NCBI GenBank assembly: GCA_000153385.1
Contig: CH672375.1
Coordinates: forward strand, 354,352-418,351
Origin: Flavobacteria bacterium BBFL7
GTDB taxonomy: Bacteria > Bacteroidota > Bacteroidia > Flavobacteriales > Flavobacteriaceae
Direction: 5' to 3'
DNA: 64,000 nt
The notes beneath the pieces were generated by a model. That model made no database searches. It was not told the DNA's origin and saw only the letters and a list, made by a program, of their open reading frames with translations. A program made the position numbers and the translations under genes. This document shows, one piece after another, positions 43,294 through 52,071 of the stretch (position 1 is its first letter; every line of letters starts with the position of its first letter).

Positions 43294-44666
43294 TAGGCGA
43301 TAAGTACCTTATCTGTATTGCTCTTGAGTTGTTTTTTATTTTTTGCCTTTACAGGTCTTATATATAAAAGGGCTAGACCATAGAAAAATGCTGGTGCAGC
43401 AATACGCATGGCACTATGATTAATTGTAGCAATCCAAAATATTAAAAACGCGTAGAAGTAAATATTTCCACGATGAAAAAGTCTAAAAAACAAAGGAGTA
43501 AATATTAAGACTAAAAGAGAAAATATTCCAATCGCACCATGTTCAGACAGTAGTCTACTGGTCTCATTATGTGATGCAGCTATAATTCCATCTTTTTTTG
43601 CTCTATAATACTTTACCTGTCCAGCACCTATACCAGCAATAGGGTTTTCAAAAAACGCTTCTAATTCAATTGATATAAGCTCAGTGCGTCCTGTGGACAA
43701 ATCATCTTTAGCACGACCAGCAGCATCTTCATTTGCATAGCGTTTATCAATCAGCCCATTTGTAACGAGTGAGGTAAAACCCCAAGCCATTATTAAACCT
43801 AATGCAATCACGGCGAGCTTAGGTATAAATGAAACTTTAAACTCACTTCTTTTTAAAAGAAATAAAGTTCCTATTACCGCAATAATCATTAAAAACGAAG
43901 TATAAACGCCACCTCTTGAAAATGTTACCCATGCCCGATATGTCATGGCCAGAAAGAGAACGATATCTAAGACGTTAATCATCAAGTTTTTGATACGTAA
44001 AAACCTTACAAAGGTAATAAACATACCTATCCCTAATACGGTTGCTACTTGATTAGGACCATATCCGCCAGATGTCGCAAAGTTTGAAGCCGTATTAGTT
44101 ACCACATCTCTAATATCTGGAGTTACTAAGAATAAATACGTGGTTATCATAACTACAGGTCCCACACAAAGTTTTAATATTTGATCTAATCTCGTATTTG
44201 TAATTGACCTTTGATAACAGTAAATCGCAGTTATTCCTAACGTCACTGGACCACTTAAATTAAATGCAACCGCTTTACGTAGACTTTCTCCTAAAGGAAT
44301 ATTACCTGCAGCGACAATTATACTGGGTATTAATAATAAAAGGTAAAAAACGTAAGGAATAGATTTTAATGAAAAGCCTCTCATGATAATTCCCATAATC
44401 ATAAAAACGATGACTAGGTATTTCATAAATTCATAAAAGATTAAGGCTTGATTCATCCTTAAGAAAACCTCTAAAGTCACTAAGTAAGCACAGGCTAAAA
44501 GTGCTTCTTGACCTGAATCTTTTTGTAACAACACCCTAAGTCCAAAATAAATAATGGAGGCATAAAAAAATAACGGAATCAAAAATGGTACTGCAATCAT
44601 GAATATGGTCAAAATGATATGACCAGCAATCAGTAACGGATATGGTAATTTCTCAAATTGAATCAT
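43293..44666 (-). CDS. O-antigen polymerase/ligase-like membrane protein (Wzy/WaaL class)
   Basis: Polytopic protein with about 11 membrane helices in 457 residues. The large periplasmic loop at about 320-375 holds the Wzy_C-type signature: SIELEAFFENPIAGIGAGQV, followed by SHNETSRLLSEHGAIGIFSL. These are the common features of O-antigen polymerases and ligases. In this locus, beside an initiating transferase, repeat-unit polymerisation (Wzy) is the more likely role. Overlaps both neighbours by one base. Confidence 0.88.
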   Translation of the reverse strand: MIQFEKLPYPLLIAGHIILTIFMIAVPFLIPLFFYASIIYFGLRVLLQKDSGQEALLACAYLVTLEVFLRMNQALIFYEFMKYLVIVFMIMGIIMRGFSLKSIPYVFYLLLLIPSIIVAAGNIPLGESLRKAVAFNLSGPVTLGITAIYCYQRSITNTRLDQILKLCVGPVVMITTYLFLVTPDIRDVVTNTASNFATSGGYGPNQVATVLGIGMFITFVRFLRIKNLMINVLDIVLFLAMTYRAWVTFSRGGVYTSFLMIIAVIGTLFLLKRSEFKVSFIPKLAVIALGLIMAWGFTSLVTNGLIDKRYANEDAAGRAKDDLSTGRTELISIELEAFFENPIAGIGAGQVKYYRAKKDGIIAASHNETSRLLSEHGAIGIFSLLVLIFTPLFFRLFHRGNIYFYAFLIFWIATINHSAMRIAAPAFFYGLALLYIRPVKAKNKKQLKSNTDKVLIA

Positions 44667-45733
44667 TATAGGGAACTATAAAAAGTCTCTAACTTCTCGA
44701 TGTAAGAAGCAGCTCCAAAGGTAGTGATTACATGTTGTTGGAAAGAGTGAGCCATTAATTTTGCTTCTTCCGGATTTTCTATAAATTCTTGGATGGCTTG
44801 AGATAAGGAGTTGATATTTTGAGACGGTACTACTTTACCATAATCTAACACCACTTCTTTGCATGCTCCTACATCTGTTGTTACTATAGGTAAACCTGCA
44901 AGTCCATATTCTAGTAATGCCACTGGTAAACCTTCAGACCTTGAGGACAACACTCCTAAATCACATGCTTTTAGAATTGCAATCGTATCTTGTCGAGAAC
45001 CTAACAAGTGTATGTGTTCATCTAGTTTTAAGTCTTCTATTGTAGATTTAATGTCTCGAGAATAGTCATCTTGAAAATCCATTCCGACTAGTAATAAATT
45101 CCATCCGGCAGTATTTTTATATACTTCTTGAAATGCTTTAATTAAAGTTGTATGATCTTTTTGGGACCTCAGATTTGCCAAATGTACTATTCGTTTCCCT
45201 GCTGAACCAGGCAAGGGTTTTAATAGTTGTTGTTCTAAGGAATTAGACACAAAATTTCTTAAATAAATAACTTTTGAAGGTTTCAAGTTACGGATAGACC
45301 AATCTTTCAATAGTTCATTGACGCTTATAATTCCATTGAAAAAACGAGAACATTTTTTTAAAGTACCTGCTTTGCGATTCTCAACTTCTTCAGCATTACC
45401 GTAGTGGTCATGCCATACTAACTTGATAGAAGGCAACCACCATTTGATTATCGTCGCAGTAAAAAAAGAGGTACTATGCGCATGAATAATTTCAATCTTA
45501 TTCTTTAAAACATAGGTCTTTAACTTGGTCATGGCTTTAATCCCTATACGACCTTTTTTTTCCAAAAAAATATAAGCTACAGATTCGTGAATAGTTTTTT
45601 TAAGTAATCCTTCTCTTCTTGTAACACATAAGTGCGATTCATGTCCTGCGATTTGCAATTCGTTTGCAATTTGCACCGCCATACGCTCAGCTCCACCAGC
45701 ATCAAGACTATCTATGATTTGAATTACTCTCAT
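44666..45733 (-). CDS. Glycosyltransferase, family 4 (GT-B)
   Basis: Complete GT4: N-terminal acceptor-domain signature QIIDSLDAGGAERMAVQIAN, and donor-domain motifs HLANLRSQKDHTTLIKAFQE, LLVGMDFQDDY, HLLGSRQDTIAIL and SEGLPVALLEYGLAGLPIVT with the second conserved Glu. 355 residues, no membrane segment. It overlaps the next GT gene by four bases and the polymerase gene by one base. Confidence 0.9.
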   Translation of the reverse strand: MRVIQIIDSLDAGGAERMAVQIANELQIAGHESHLCVTRREGLLKKTIHESVAYIFLEKKGRIGIKAMTKLKTYVLKNKIEIIHAHSTSFFTATIIKWWLPSIKLVWHDHYGNAEEVENRKAGTLKKCSRFFNGIISVNELLKDWSIRNLKPSKVIYLRNFVSNSLEQQLLKPLPGSAGKRIVHLANLRSQKDHTTLIKAFQEVYKNTAGWNLLLVGMDFQDDYSRDIKSTIEDLKLDEHIHLLGSRQDTIAILKACDLGVLSSRSEGLPVALLEYGLAGLPIVTTDVGACKEVVLDYGKVVPSQNINSLSQAIQEFIENPEEAKLMAHSFQQHVITTFGAASYIEKLETFYSSL

Positions 45734-46875
45734 GACTGAAGCAATTTAATTATTTCGGTTTCAAACTTCTCTAACGTATAATCTTGTGACCACTCTTGTG
45801 CGTTTTGAGATAATAAATTGAAATCTTCTTGCTGATTTAAAAATTGTTTTATAGTTGCAATGGTGTTGTCTATATCTGTAAAAATAATACCTCTAGAACC
45901 TAAACTTTTATTATCACTTACACCTAACATCCATGGAATACAACTTACTGCTGTCGCTATAGGAATGCAACCATACCACATAGATTCTGCAACAGCCTTG
46001 GGCCAGCCTTCACTCTGTGATGCTAGAAACGAAAAATGAGCTTTCTTATAACCGGCTTGAACTATTTCTTTAGGTTGATTACCGTAGAAGTGAAAAGCTT
46101 TTTCTGAGCCGTTTAAACTATTTACTTCAATTAATGAACTTTCATTTTTAACCTTATCCATTAAAATACCATCTCCATAAAAATGAGCTTGAGATACTAT
46201 TCCTTTATGATTCAATAGCTTAATAAGTTCGACTAATAATTGCGGATTCTTATTAGGAGAAAGTGTCCCTACAAAAATAAATTGTAGTGGTTCTTTAAAC
46301 TCTTTTTTAAAGTGTTTCTTATCCTTTTCTGAATAGGTTGCTGTAAAAAACGATTTGATATTTCTAGACTGACCACTCCATTTTCCATAAACTAATACAT
46401 CGATATTTTTAGACAGACTAGTATTTGACAATATTCGCTTCTGCCATCTGTAAGAAAGAGGTTGAGATGCATTAGGACTAAAATTACCTGCGTACTTTAT
46501 AGTTTTACGCTTTCGCGGAAGGGTAATTTGAACAATGCTGGCAAGTAAAGCCAAATTCCCTGGACATCTTACATGGATATGATGTGCTTTGCGCATGGCA
46601 TTCCATAAAATAATAATCTGATATGGAATGGTGATTAACGAAATTAATGCCGAAATAATGTTATGAAACTCTAATCGCCTGAGGGAAGTTATTTTAAAAT
46701 CTTGTTCTTGAAAAGGCTGTGTTAATAGTTTGCGTTGATATCGCGTAGGACATACAAATGAAATATCGCTAGCATGCTGCATCCATAAATCCATCTCACG
46801 AACATATGGTGCATATGCTTCTTTTTTATCTGAGAGACGCAAAATAGGAGCGTCTGATATAATGAGCAGTTTCAT
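45730..46875 (-). CDS. Glycosyltransferase, family 4-like
   Basis: GT-B fold of 381 residues. Donor domain: LQFIFVGTLSPNKNPQLLVE, FHFYGNQPKEIVQAGYKKAH, and SEGWPKAVAESMWYGCIPIA with SCIPWML. The N-terminal half is divergent (LLIISDAPILRLSDKKEAYA). Overlaps its neighbours by four bases on each side. A partial palindrome (46507-46522) encodes PRKRK in the N-terminal half. Confidence 0.85.
   Translation of the reverse strand: MKLLIISDAPILRLSDKKEAYAPYVREMDLWMQHASDISFVCPTRYQRKLLTQPFQEQDFKITSLRRLEFHNIISALISLITIPYQIIILWNAMRKAHHIHVRCPGNLALLASIVQITLPRKRKTIKYAGNFSPNASQPLSYRWQKRILSNTSLSKNIDVLVYGKWSGQSRNIKSFFTATYSEKDKKHFKKEFKEPLQFIFVGTLSPNKNPQLLVELIKLLNHKGIVSQAHFYGDGILMDKVKNESSLIEVNSLNGSEKAFHFYGNQPKEIVQAGYKKAHFSFLASQSEGWPKAVAESMWYGCIPIATAVSCIPWMLGVSDNKSLGSRGIIFTDIDNTIATIKQFLNQQEDFNLLSQNAQEWSQDYTLEKFETEIIKLLQS
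46507..46522. repeat. Degenerate palindrome copy
   Basis: ACGCTTTCGCGGAAGG: left arm intact, right arm with two changes. Read in the RKR phase. Confidence 0.5.
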
Positions 46876-47420
46876 AAAATATAGTCGGCTGAGTCGTTAT
46901 CACTAACTTTTATGGCTGGAACACCTAAAACAGTTGTACCTTCTTCCACATCTTTAATAACTAAACTATTAGCACCTATAACCGCGTTATTGCCTACAAT
47001 GATATTGCCGGCAACAGTAGCATTGGCTCCTATATATACGTGATCGCCTATGACTGGCACACCTCGATTTTCTCCACGACCGCTCACTCCTATCGTTACT
47101 CCTTGAGAGACATTACAATTGACACCGATTACAGCATTAGCATTAATAATAATCCCTGAATGATGACCTATGTAAAAACCTTCTCCAATGGTTGCGCTAT
47201 ATGGAATGGTTATCCCTGTCAACACTTCAATACCTTTCAATTTAAGAACTCCTATACCTAATAAAGGCCATTTTATTACTTTAGGCCATTTAGAAGTATA
47301 AATCCAATTGAAGAAACGATACTGTAGTAACGCCCATAATCCTTGTTGAGTCAACAACATGAGAAAGGCAGACTTACCACTGTAATCTGTATATCGTTTA
47401 ATGTCTTTTGAAAACTTCAT
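46872..47420 (-). CDS. Serine acetyltransferase-like hexapeptide acyltransferase
   Basis: Left-handed beta-helix acyltransferase of 182 residues. Hexapeptide coils run from about 85 to 170 (GFYIGHHSGIIINANAVIG, GVTIGVSGRGENRGVPVIGD, VYIGANATVAGNIIVGNNAV). The N-terminal segment lacks the full serine-acetyltransferase helical domain, so it is more likely a sugar O-acetyltransferase of the WcaB/CysE class acting on the glycan. His in YIGHHSG is the probable catalytic base. Tightly packed between two GT genes. Confidence 0.87.
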   Translation of the reverse strand: MKFSKDIKRYTDYSGKSAFLMLLTQQGLWALLQYRFFNWIYTSKWPKVIKWPLLGIGVLKLKGIEVLTGITIPYSATIGEGFYIGHHSGIIINANAVIGVNCNVSQGVTIGVSGRGENRGVPVIGDHVYIGANATVAGNIIVGNNAVIGANSLVIKDVEEGTTVLGVPAIKVSDNDSADYIL

Positions 47421-48412
47421 TAATTAGGTTTATTGAAAATCAAACTTAAGATCCCAACGGTTCTACCCATCGCCTCTGTAAAAGCTTCTTTACGTTCACT
47501 AGTAGTAAAGATATTGAGAAATCTAATAGAAGTAAGCAATGCTGTAATTTGATACCATTTCATCTTGTTTTTAAATGACGGGTTGGGATGCTTAACACGC
47601 CATACATACCAGCCATTGCGCACTACCATTTTACCGTATCTATACTTATTAGGTCTTCCTGCTGCGTCGTGGTGGTGTTCTAATTGTGCTGCTGTATTCA
47701 CATACAAATCTCCTATATTAGATAATCGCAATGTAAAATCTGCATCTTCATAAAGACCGTAACCTTCAAAATATTCTGAAAACTTATGCTCTTTTAAAAC
47801 AGCAAGAGGAAAACTTGAAACACCACCCATTAACTGTTCTACTTTATAAATTTTACCAGATGGAGGCAAGAAACTTATAGATCTACCATGGCCAAACTCT
47901 GGATAAACAGCAGGTTGTGTCATTTGAGCCAGTCCTAATTTTCTTCTTAGTTTGTAACGACTACTCTCGACTCTCCTATAACCATCGTAATAATAGTAGT
48001 TTAAATCTGCTGGATTTTCTTTTGATGATTCTTCCCAAGAAACTTCGTTTGTGATATAACCACCTACTCCTACTGCTTTTGGATATTGAGCATAAGTAGA
48101 TACTAAATTCTCAAAGTAATCTGAATTTAAAATCGTGTCGTCATCTAAGAAAGCGACAATATCCATATCACCTTGCACTCGTTCAATACCATAATTACGT
48201 TGTTTGGTAAGACCACGATGATCTGGCGGCACTTTGTGATATTTTAAAATATTGTTTTCGCTTTCGCGAAAGCGAGATCCCGTATCATCATCTGTAGAAC
48301 CATCGATAATTAAAACCTCATCAGGCACTTGAGTTTGTACCATAACCGATTCCATAAGTCTAGTTAGAGGTTCTGGTCGCATGTAGGTGCATATGATGAG
48401 AGAAAGATTCAA
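47420..48412 (-). CDS. Glycosyltransferase, family 2 (GT-A)
   Basis: GT-A inverting transferase of 330 residues. N-terminal NLSLIICTYMRPEPLTRLME, first Asp motif LIIDGSTDD, DxD-like FLDDDTIL at about 90, and GYGLYEDADFTLRLSNIGDL with the ED motif before the catalytic region. No clear membrane helix. A palindrome copy is read here in the FRES phase, between the donor-site strands. One-base overlap with the acyltransferase gene. Confidence 0.9.
   Translation of the reverse strand: MNLSLIICTYMRPEPLTRLMESVMVQTQVPDEVLIIDGSTDDDTGSRFRESENNILKYHKVPPDHRGLTKQRNYGIERVQGDMDIVAFLDDDTILNSDYFENLVSTYAQYPKAVGVGGYITNEVSWEESSKENPADLNYYYYDGYRRVESSRYKLRRKLGLAQMTQPAVYPEFGHGRSISFLPPSGKIYKVEQLMGGVSSFPLAVLKEHKFSEYFEGYGLYEDADFTLRLSNIGDLYVNTAAQLEHHHDAAGRPNKYRYGKMVVRNGWYVWRVKHPNPSFKNKMKWYQITALLTSIRFLNIFTTSERKEAFTEAMGRTVGILSLIFNKPN
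48260..48273. repeat. GCTTTCGCGAAAGC palindrome, copy 9
   Basis: Perfect copy in the GT2 gene, read in a different phase from most, giving SRFRESE. Confidence 0.9.
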
Positions 48413-48413
48413 T

Positions 48414-49445
48414 TTACAAAAGTGCTTTTAATGAATCATGCAACTTACAAAAAAATGCATGTCTAACTAAGTAATTTTCATAGAGCTCGCGATTTGATTT
48501 TTGTAAGTCTCGAAAACTGTCAGGTGTTTGAGTTTTGTGAAAGGCAATTAGTTTTTCGGCAAGATTTTCATTGGGCAACACACGACAGATATGTCTATCC
48601 CAATCTATTTGATCTTCTAATGGTAATTGCACATCTGTATCCACTAAAACTGGAATACGACCACAAGCTAATGACTCGTAAAATCGCACTGAAAAATTAC
48701 CAGCACCACGCAAGCAAAAGGTGTAAGGAGAGCTATTTAAGTTTTGGAAGAATTCAATTGTAGATTTTTCACGTTGTTCATTAGTAATAGCGCCTGCACG
48801 ATATTTATCTCGATAAATAAAATCGGTATGAATTGCTGGATGAGACTCCAGTTGTTTGAGGTAGGTAAATCTTTTGCCCGCTGCGTTATAAATATACTGC
48901 CTATCGCTAGTATCTTCTTTTAAAACACGCTTGAAATTTGCTTTTAAAGTTGAGAGTGAAACTCGCAAAAATTCTTTAAGACTGGGATTTGCAAAACCTG
49001 TAAATGAAATTAAGGGATGCTCTTGATAATCGTGAACTAGAAAATATAAATCATCACGTTCTAACGGATTATTGATAAATGATGGAATAATAATGGTTTG
49101 ATGATCATTTAAAGATTTAAAACCGGCATTCTTCCAAGTAATAATATCTTGGTCATTAGAAGTTTTCCCATAGTCACCACCTGTGTATAACATCGACTTC
49201 TTCCCATGAGCAAGTGCTTTGACATAAAAATCTCTAAATTCAGTGACATAGTCTTTAGCACCTATTGAGAATGCGTCTACTGGAAAAATAAATACGTCAG
49301 CTTTTTCTGGTTCATTTACAAGCTCATAATGTTTAAAAACAGATTCATGCGCATGTTCATAATAGTGCAAATCAAAAAGTAAAGGATGTACTTTACTCCT
49401 GTTATCAGGTATCAACAGATCTTGATTTGTGTAGAGTTTTATCAT
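48414..49445 (-). CDS. Exostosin-family (GT47-like) glycosyltransferase
   Basis: 343 residues with the exostosin pattern: a divergent N-terminus (IKLYTNQDLLIPDNRSKVHP) with YYEHAHESVFKHYELV, EKADVFIFPVD, and the C-terminal donor motif FCLRGAGNFSVRFYESLACG then RIPVLVDTDVQLPLE. Exostosin-like proteins occur in bacterial surface-glycan loci as presumed glycosyltransferases. It follows the large GT2 gene with a 4-base overlap. Confidence 0.82.
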   Translation of the reverse strand: MIKLYTNQDLLIPDNRSKVHPLLFDLHYYEHAHESVFKHYELVNEPEKADVFIFPVDAFSIGAKDYVTEFRDFYVKALAHGKKSMLYTGGDYGKTSNDQDIITWKNAGFKSLNDHQTIIIPSFINNPLERDDLYFLVHDYQEHPLISFTGFANPSLKEFLRVSLSTLKANFKRVLKEDTSDRQYIYNAAGKRFTYLKQLESHPAIHTDFIYRDKYRAGAITNEQREKSTIEFFQNLNSSPYTFCLRGAGNFSVRFYESLACGRIPVLVDTDVQLPLEDQIDWDRHICRVLPNENLAEKLIAFHKTQTPDSFRDLQKSNRELYENYLVRHAFFCKLHDSLKALL

Positions 49446-50932
49446 AATTGCTTAGCCCATTTTTCACTCAAGTTCCATGCTTGCTTATACTTTGCATAAT
49501 GTTTCCATGGAATCTTAGTTCCAAAAGCACCATAGGTTTTAAAAAATTGCACCATTTTATAACCTAATAATTGTTTATGCGTATAATTTTTTTTGCGATA
49601 ATACATAATTTGAGGTGAAGGCTTCGGCTGTACATCTTCGTTATTCCATGGAAACACATGTGATTGTCTAAATCCACCTATAGGAGCTTTTAAATGCAAA
49701 ATTTGAATTTGCGGTGCATAGATCACATCATATCCAGCATTACGTATTTGCATTCCAAAATCGACATCTTCTCCATAGCCATGCTCTAGTGCCATATCAA
49801 AATTACATTGTTCTAATACATCTCTATGAACTATAGAACAACCTGAACCAAGAAACGGCCACTGTTTGAAAGTTTTTTGAGACTCAATTTCTCCTTTTTG
49901 AAGATACGCCATATTTAACACAGCTGTCTTAGTAATAGATAAACTATTAAAAATACGTTCGATTAAATTTTTATCAAATCTATTATCATCATCAAATAGT
50001 AATACCCATGGTGATCTTGTATGCGCTATCGCAATATTACGAGCATTACAAGCGCCCGTTTGATGTATAAATTTATGGATGATTTTAAAAGACCAATTCT
50101 CATTATTTAAAAAACCCAAATCAGAGCTAGAACTATGATCGCCATTTTGTTCAATTATTATTACTTGTTGAGGCTTTATAGTTTGTTGGTCAAGATCGAG
50201 CAGTACATCTTTAAGATAAGAAGCTCTTCCCATTGTTGGAATTATGACATCATAACGTTTCTCCATATCACTCTCTGGCACTGAATACTGTATGGGTTCT
50301 AATCTTAGTGTATAATTCAGTTGTCTTTTAAATAACGCTTTCGCGAAAGCAAGAATAGGAAACTTTTTTTCATAACATATCTGGCATAGCAATAGAAAAA
50401 AGATCCATGATTTCTTTTTAGTTTGAGCTATGAATGAGAATACCTCTGAATTTGAGATTTGAGTACGTTCTCTAGAAAGTTGAGAATAACAAAAAAGACC
50501 TTGAGACTGATAGATTTTGGTAAATAGATTTAAATCATAAATCCAATTACCCGTAGATTTAAATTCTGTTTCTTGTTGAAGAACACTTGAATGAATTAAA
50601 CCAATATTATCACTCATCATCCAAGTAGGATACCATTGATCTTCTTTAAAGTTAATAAAAGGTGTATCATCTACATAATCTATAGAGTCCCTTAAAAAGT
50701 CAGGAGCTGAACCTTTACTTAGCACCATATAAGGGACAGTTGCTTTATTAAGTAAGTCATTCCAATCTGAAACTGGTCTTTCTATAGAAGTCCATCCTAT
50801 CCATTGTTGAGGAAACTTGCGAGCCAACTCCTTTAAATGGTCGAAGGTTGTTCCAGCGTCTAATTTTAGTTCATTATTATTTAAATAAGCCTTATCAAAA
50901 TCCGGATTTATATGTGATTTGAGAATGATCAT
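49442..50932 (-). CDS. Two-domain glycosyltransferase, unknown N-terminal domain plus GT2
   Basis: 496 residues. Residues about 225-480 are a GT2 domain: RYDVIIPTMGRASYLKDVLL, VIIIEQNGD, TGACNARNIAIAHTRSPWVL, LLFDDDNRF (DxD) and EHGYGEDVDFGMQIRNAGYD. Residues 1-215 form a domain I do not recognise (KFPQQWIGWTSIERPVSDWN, DLNLFTKIYQSQGLFCYSQL); its WIGW, NLFTKIY pattern suggests a degenerate second GT-A-like unit. A palindrome copy at the domain junction encodes LAFAKALFK. Confidence 0.85.
   Translation of the reverse strand: MIILKSHINPDFDKAYLNNNELKLDAGTTFDHLKELARKFPQQWIGWTSIERPVSDWNDLLNKATVPYMVLSKGSAPDFLRDSIDYVDDTPFINFKEDQWYPTWMMSDNIGLIHSSVLQQETEFKSTGNWIYDLNLFTKIYQSQGLFCYSQLSRERTQISNSEVFSFIAQTKKKSWIFFLLLCQICYEKKFPILAFAKALFKRQLNYTLRLEPIQYSVPESDMEKRYDVIIPTMGRASYLKDVLLDLDQQTIKPQQVIIIEQNGDHSSSSDLGFLNNENWSFKIIHKFIHQTGACNARNIAIAHTRSPWVLLFDDDNRFDKNLIERIFNSLSITKTAVLNMAYLQKGEIESQKTFKQWPFLGSGCSIVHRDVLEQCNFDMALEHGYGEDVDFGMQIRNAGYDVIYAPQIQILHLKAPIGGFRQSHVFPWNNEDVQPKPSPQIMYYRKKNYTHKQLLGYKMVQFFKTYGAFGTKIPWKHYAKYKQAWNLSEKWAKQL
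50337..50350. repeat. GCTTTCGCGAAAGC palindrome, copy 10
   Basis: Perfect copy in the two-domain GT gene, read as LAFAKAL in the linker between the unknown domain and the GT2 domain. Confidence 0.9.
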
Positions 50933-52071
50933 AGTCCTAGAACATATCGATAAAATTTCACATTTTCCTCAACTAAATGATTGATATCAAACTTAGAAGC
51001 TACGCTATTTATAGCATTTTGCCCTATACGATTTACTTCTTCTCCATCGGAAAATAGTTTATTAATAGAAGAAACATAGTTATTTATATCATCCGGATGA
51101 TGCATATAACCATCTACTCCATCTTCTATTAGGTCCTGAGCCCATCCTATATTTGTATTGACAACCGCCTTTCCCATAGCCATAGACTCTATAGTAACCA
51201 TTCCTAAAGTTTCGGCGAGTGAAGGAAATACACAGACATGTGCTTTTCTAATATGTTCCTGAACTTGAGAGTAAGGTACTTTTCCTAAATAATTGATATT
51301 CTCAAGGACAAGCGGTGGTGTTGTATTCTGTATTAATTCCCATGTAGAGTGCGCACCAGTTTGAACATCATTACTATCTCCACCAATAAATGTAAGTTGG
51401 GATTGTGGGTATTTTTCTAGGACTTTTTCAAATACCTGAACAAGCTGAAAAACTCCTTTTTTGCGTATCAAAGTTCCAACGTTAAGAATAGTAAAGGGAT
51501 TATAATTTGAAATATCTTCATTTATAAACTGACTTAAATCTAGCCCGTATGGAATTACCTTTAATAAATCCATAGGTAGATTAAATAATCGCATAGAAGT
51601 AGATCCGGCAAATTGTGTAGGTGCTATATAGGCTTGCGCTTTGGAAACGGCATTACTTTCAAAGTATTTATTTTTTTTCTTTTGAGGCCTGTTTTCTACA
51701 TGGCAAAAATATGTATCACTTCCATGAAAACGTATAATTAACGGCATCTTCAATTTCATAAAAGCTGTAATACCTGTCCAGTCTGGCGCCTCTAAAAGAT
51801 CAACGTTTTTTAAGTGTTTATTTATGTAATTTTCAATGTTCTTACGATAAAAGTAAAAGCCACCTATTTTATATTTTTTTTGTTTTATAAGATGAAAATG
51901 AATATCGTTTTCTTCAAATATCTCTTGCGTTTTCTGACCATAAACCACTATAGTTATTTGGTGGCCTTTCACAACTAATCGAGTTACCAAATTTTTAATA
52001 CTCGTTCCCATGCCACCAGAGTGACCGGTTTTTTCATGAGGATATTCTGGTGTGATGTAGGCGATGTGCAT
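50929..52071 (-). CDS. Glycosyltransferase, family 4 (GT-B)
   Basis: Well-formed GT4 of 380 residues. Acceptor domain: AYITPEYPHEKTGHSGGMGT with the glycine-rich loop, then MPLIIRFHGSD. Donor domain: ILNVGTLIRKKGVFQLVQVF, LTFIGGDSNDVQTGAHSTWE, YLGKVPYSQVQEHIRKAHVC, and LAETLGMVTIESMAMGKAVV with NTNIGWAQDLIEDG. Four-base overlap with the next gene and one base with the one before. Confidence 0.92.
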   Translation of the reverse strand: MHIAYITPEYPHEKTGHSGGMGTSIKNLVTRLVVKGHQITIVVYGQKTQEIFEENDIHFHLIKQKKYKIGGFYFYRKNIENYINKHLKNVDLLEAPDWTGITAFMKLKMPLIIRFHGSDTYFCHVENRPQKKKNKYFESNAVSKAQAYIAPTQFAGSTSMRLFNLPMDLLKVIPYGLDLSQFINEDISNYNPFTILNVGTLIRKKGVFQLVQVFEKVLEKYPQSQLTFIGGDSNDVQTGAHSTWELIQNTTPPLVLENINYLGKVPYSQVQEHIRKAHVCVFPSLAETLGMVTIESMAMGKAVVNTNIGWAQDLIEDGVDGYMHHPDDINNYVSSINKLFSDGEEVNRIGQNAINSVASKFDINHLVEENVKFYRYVLGL

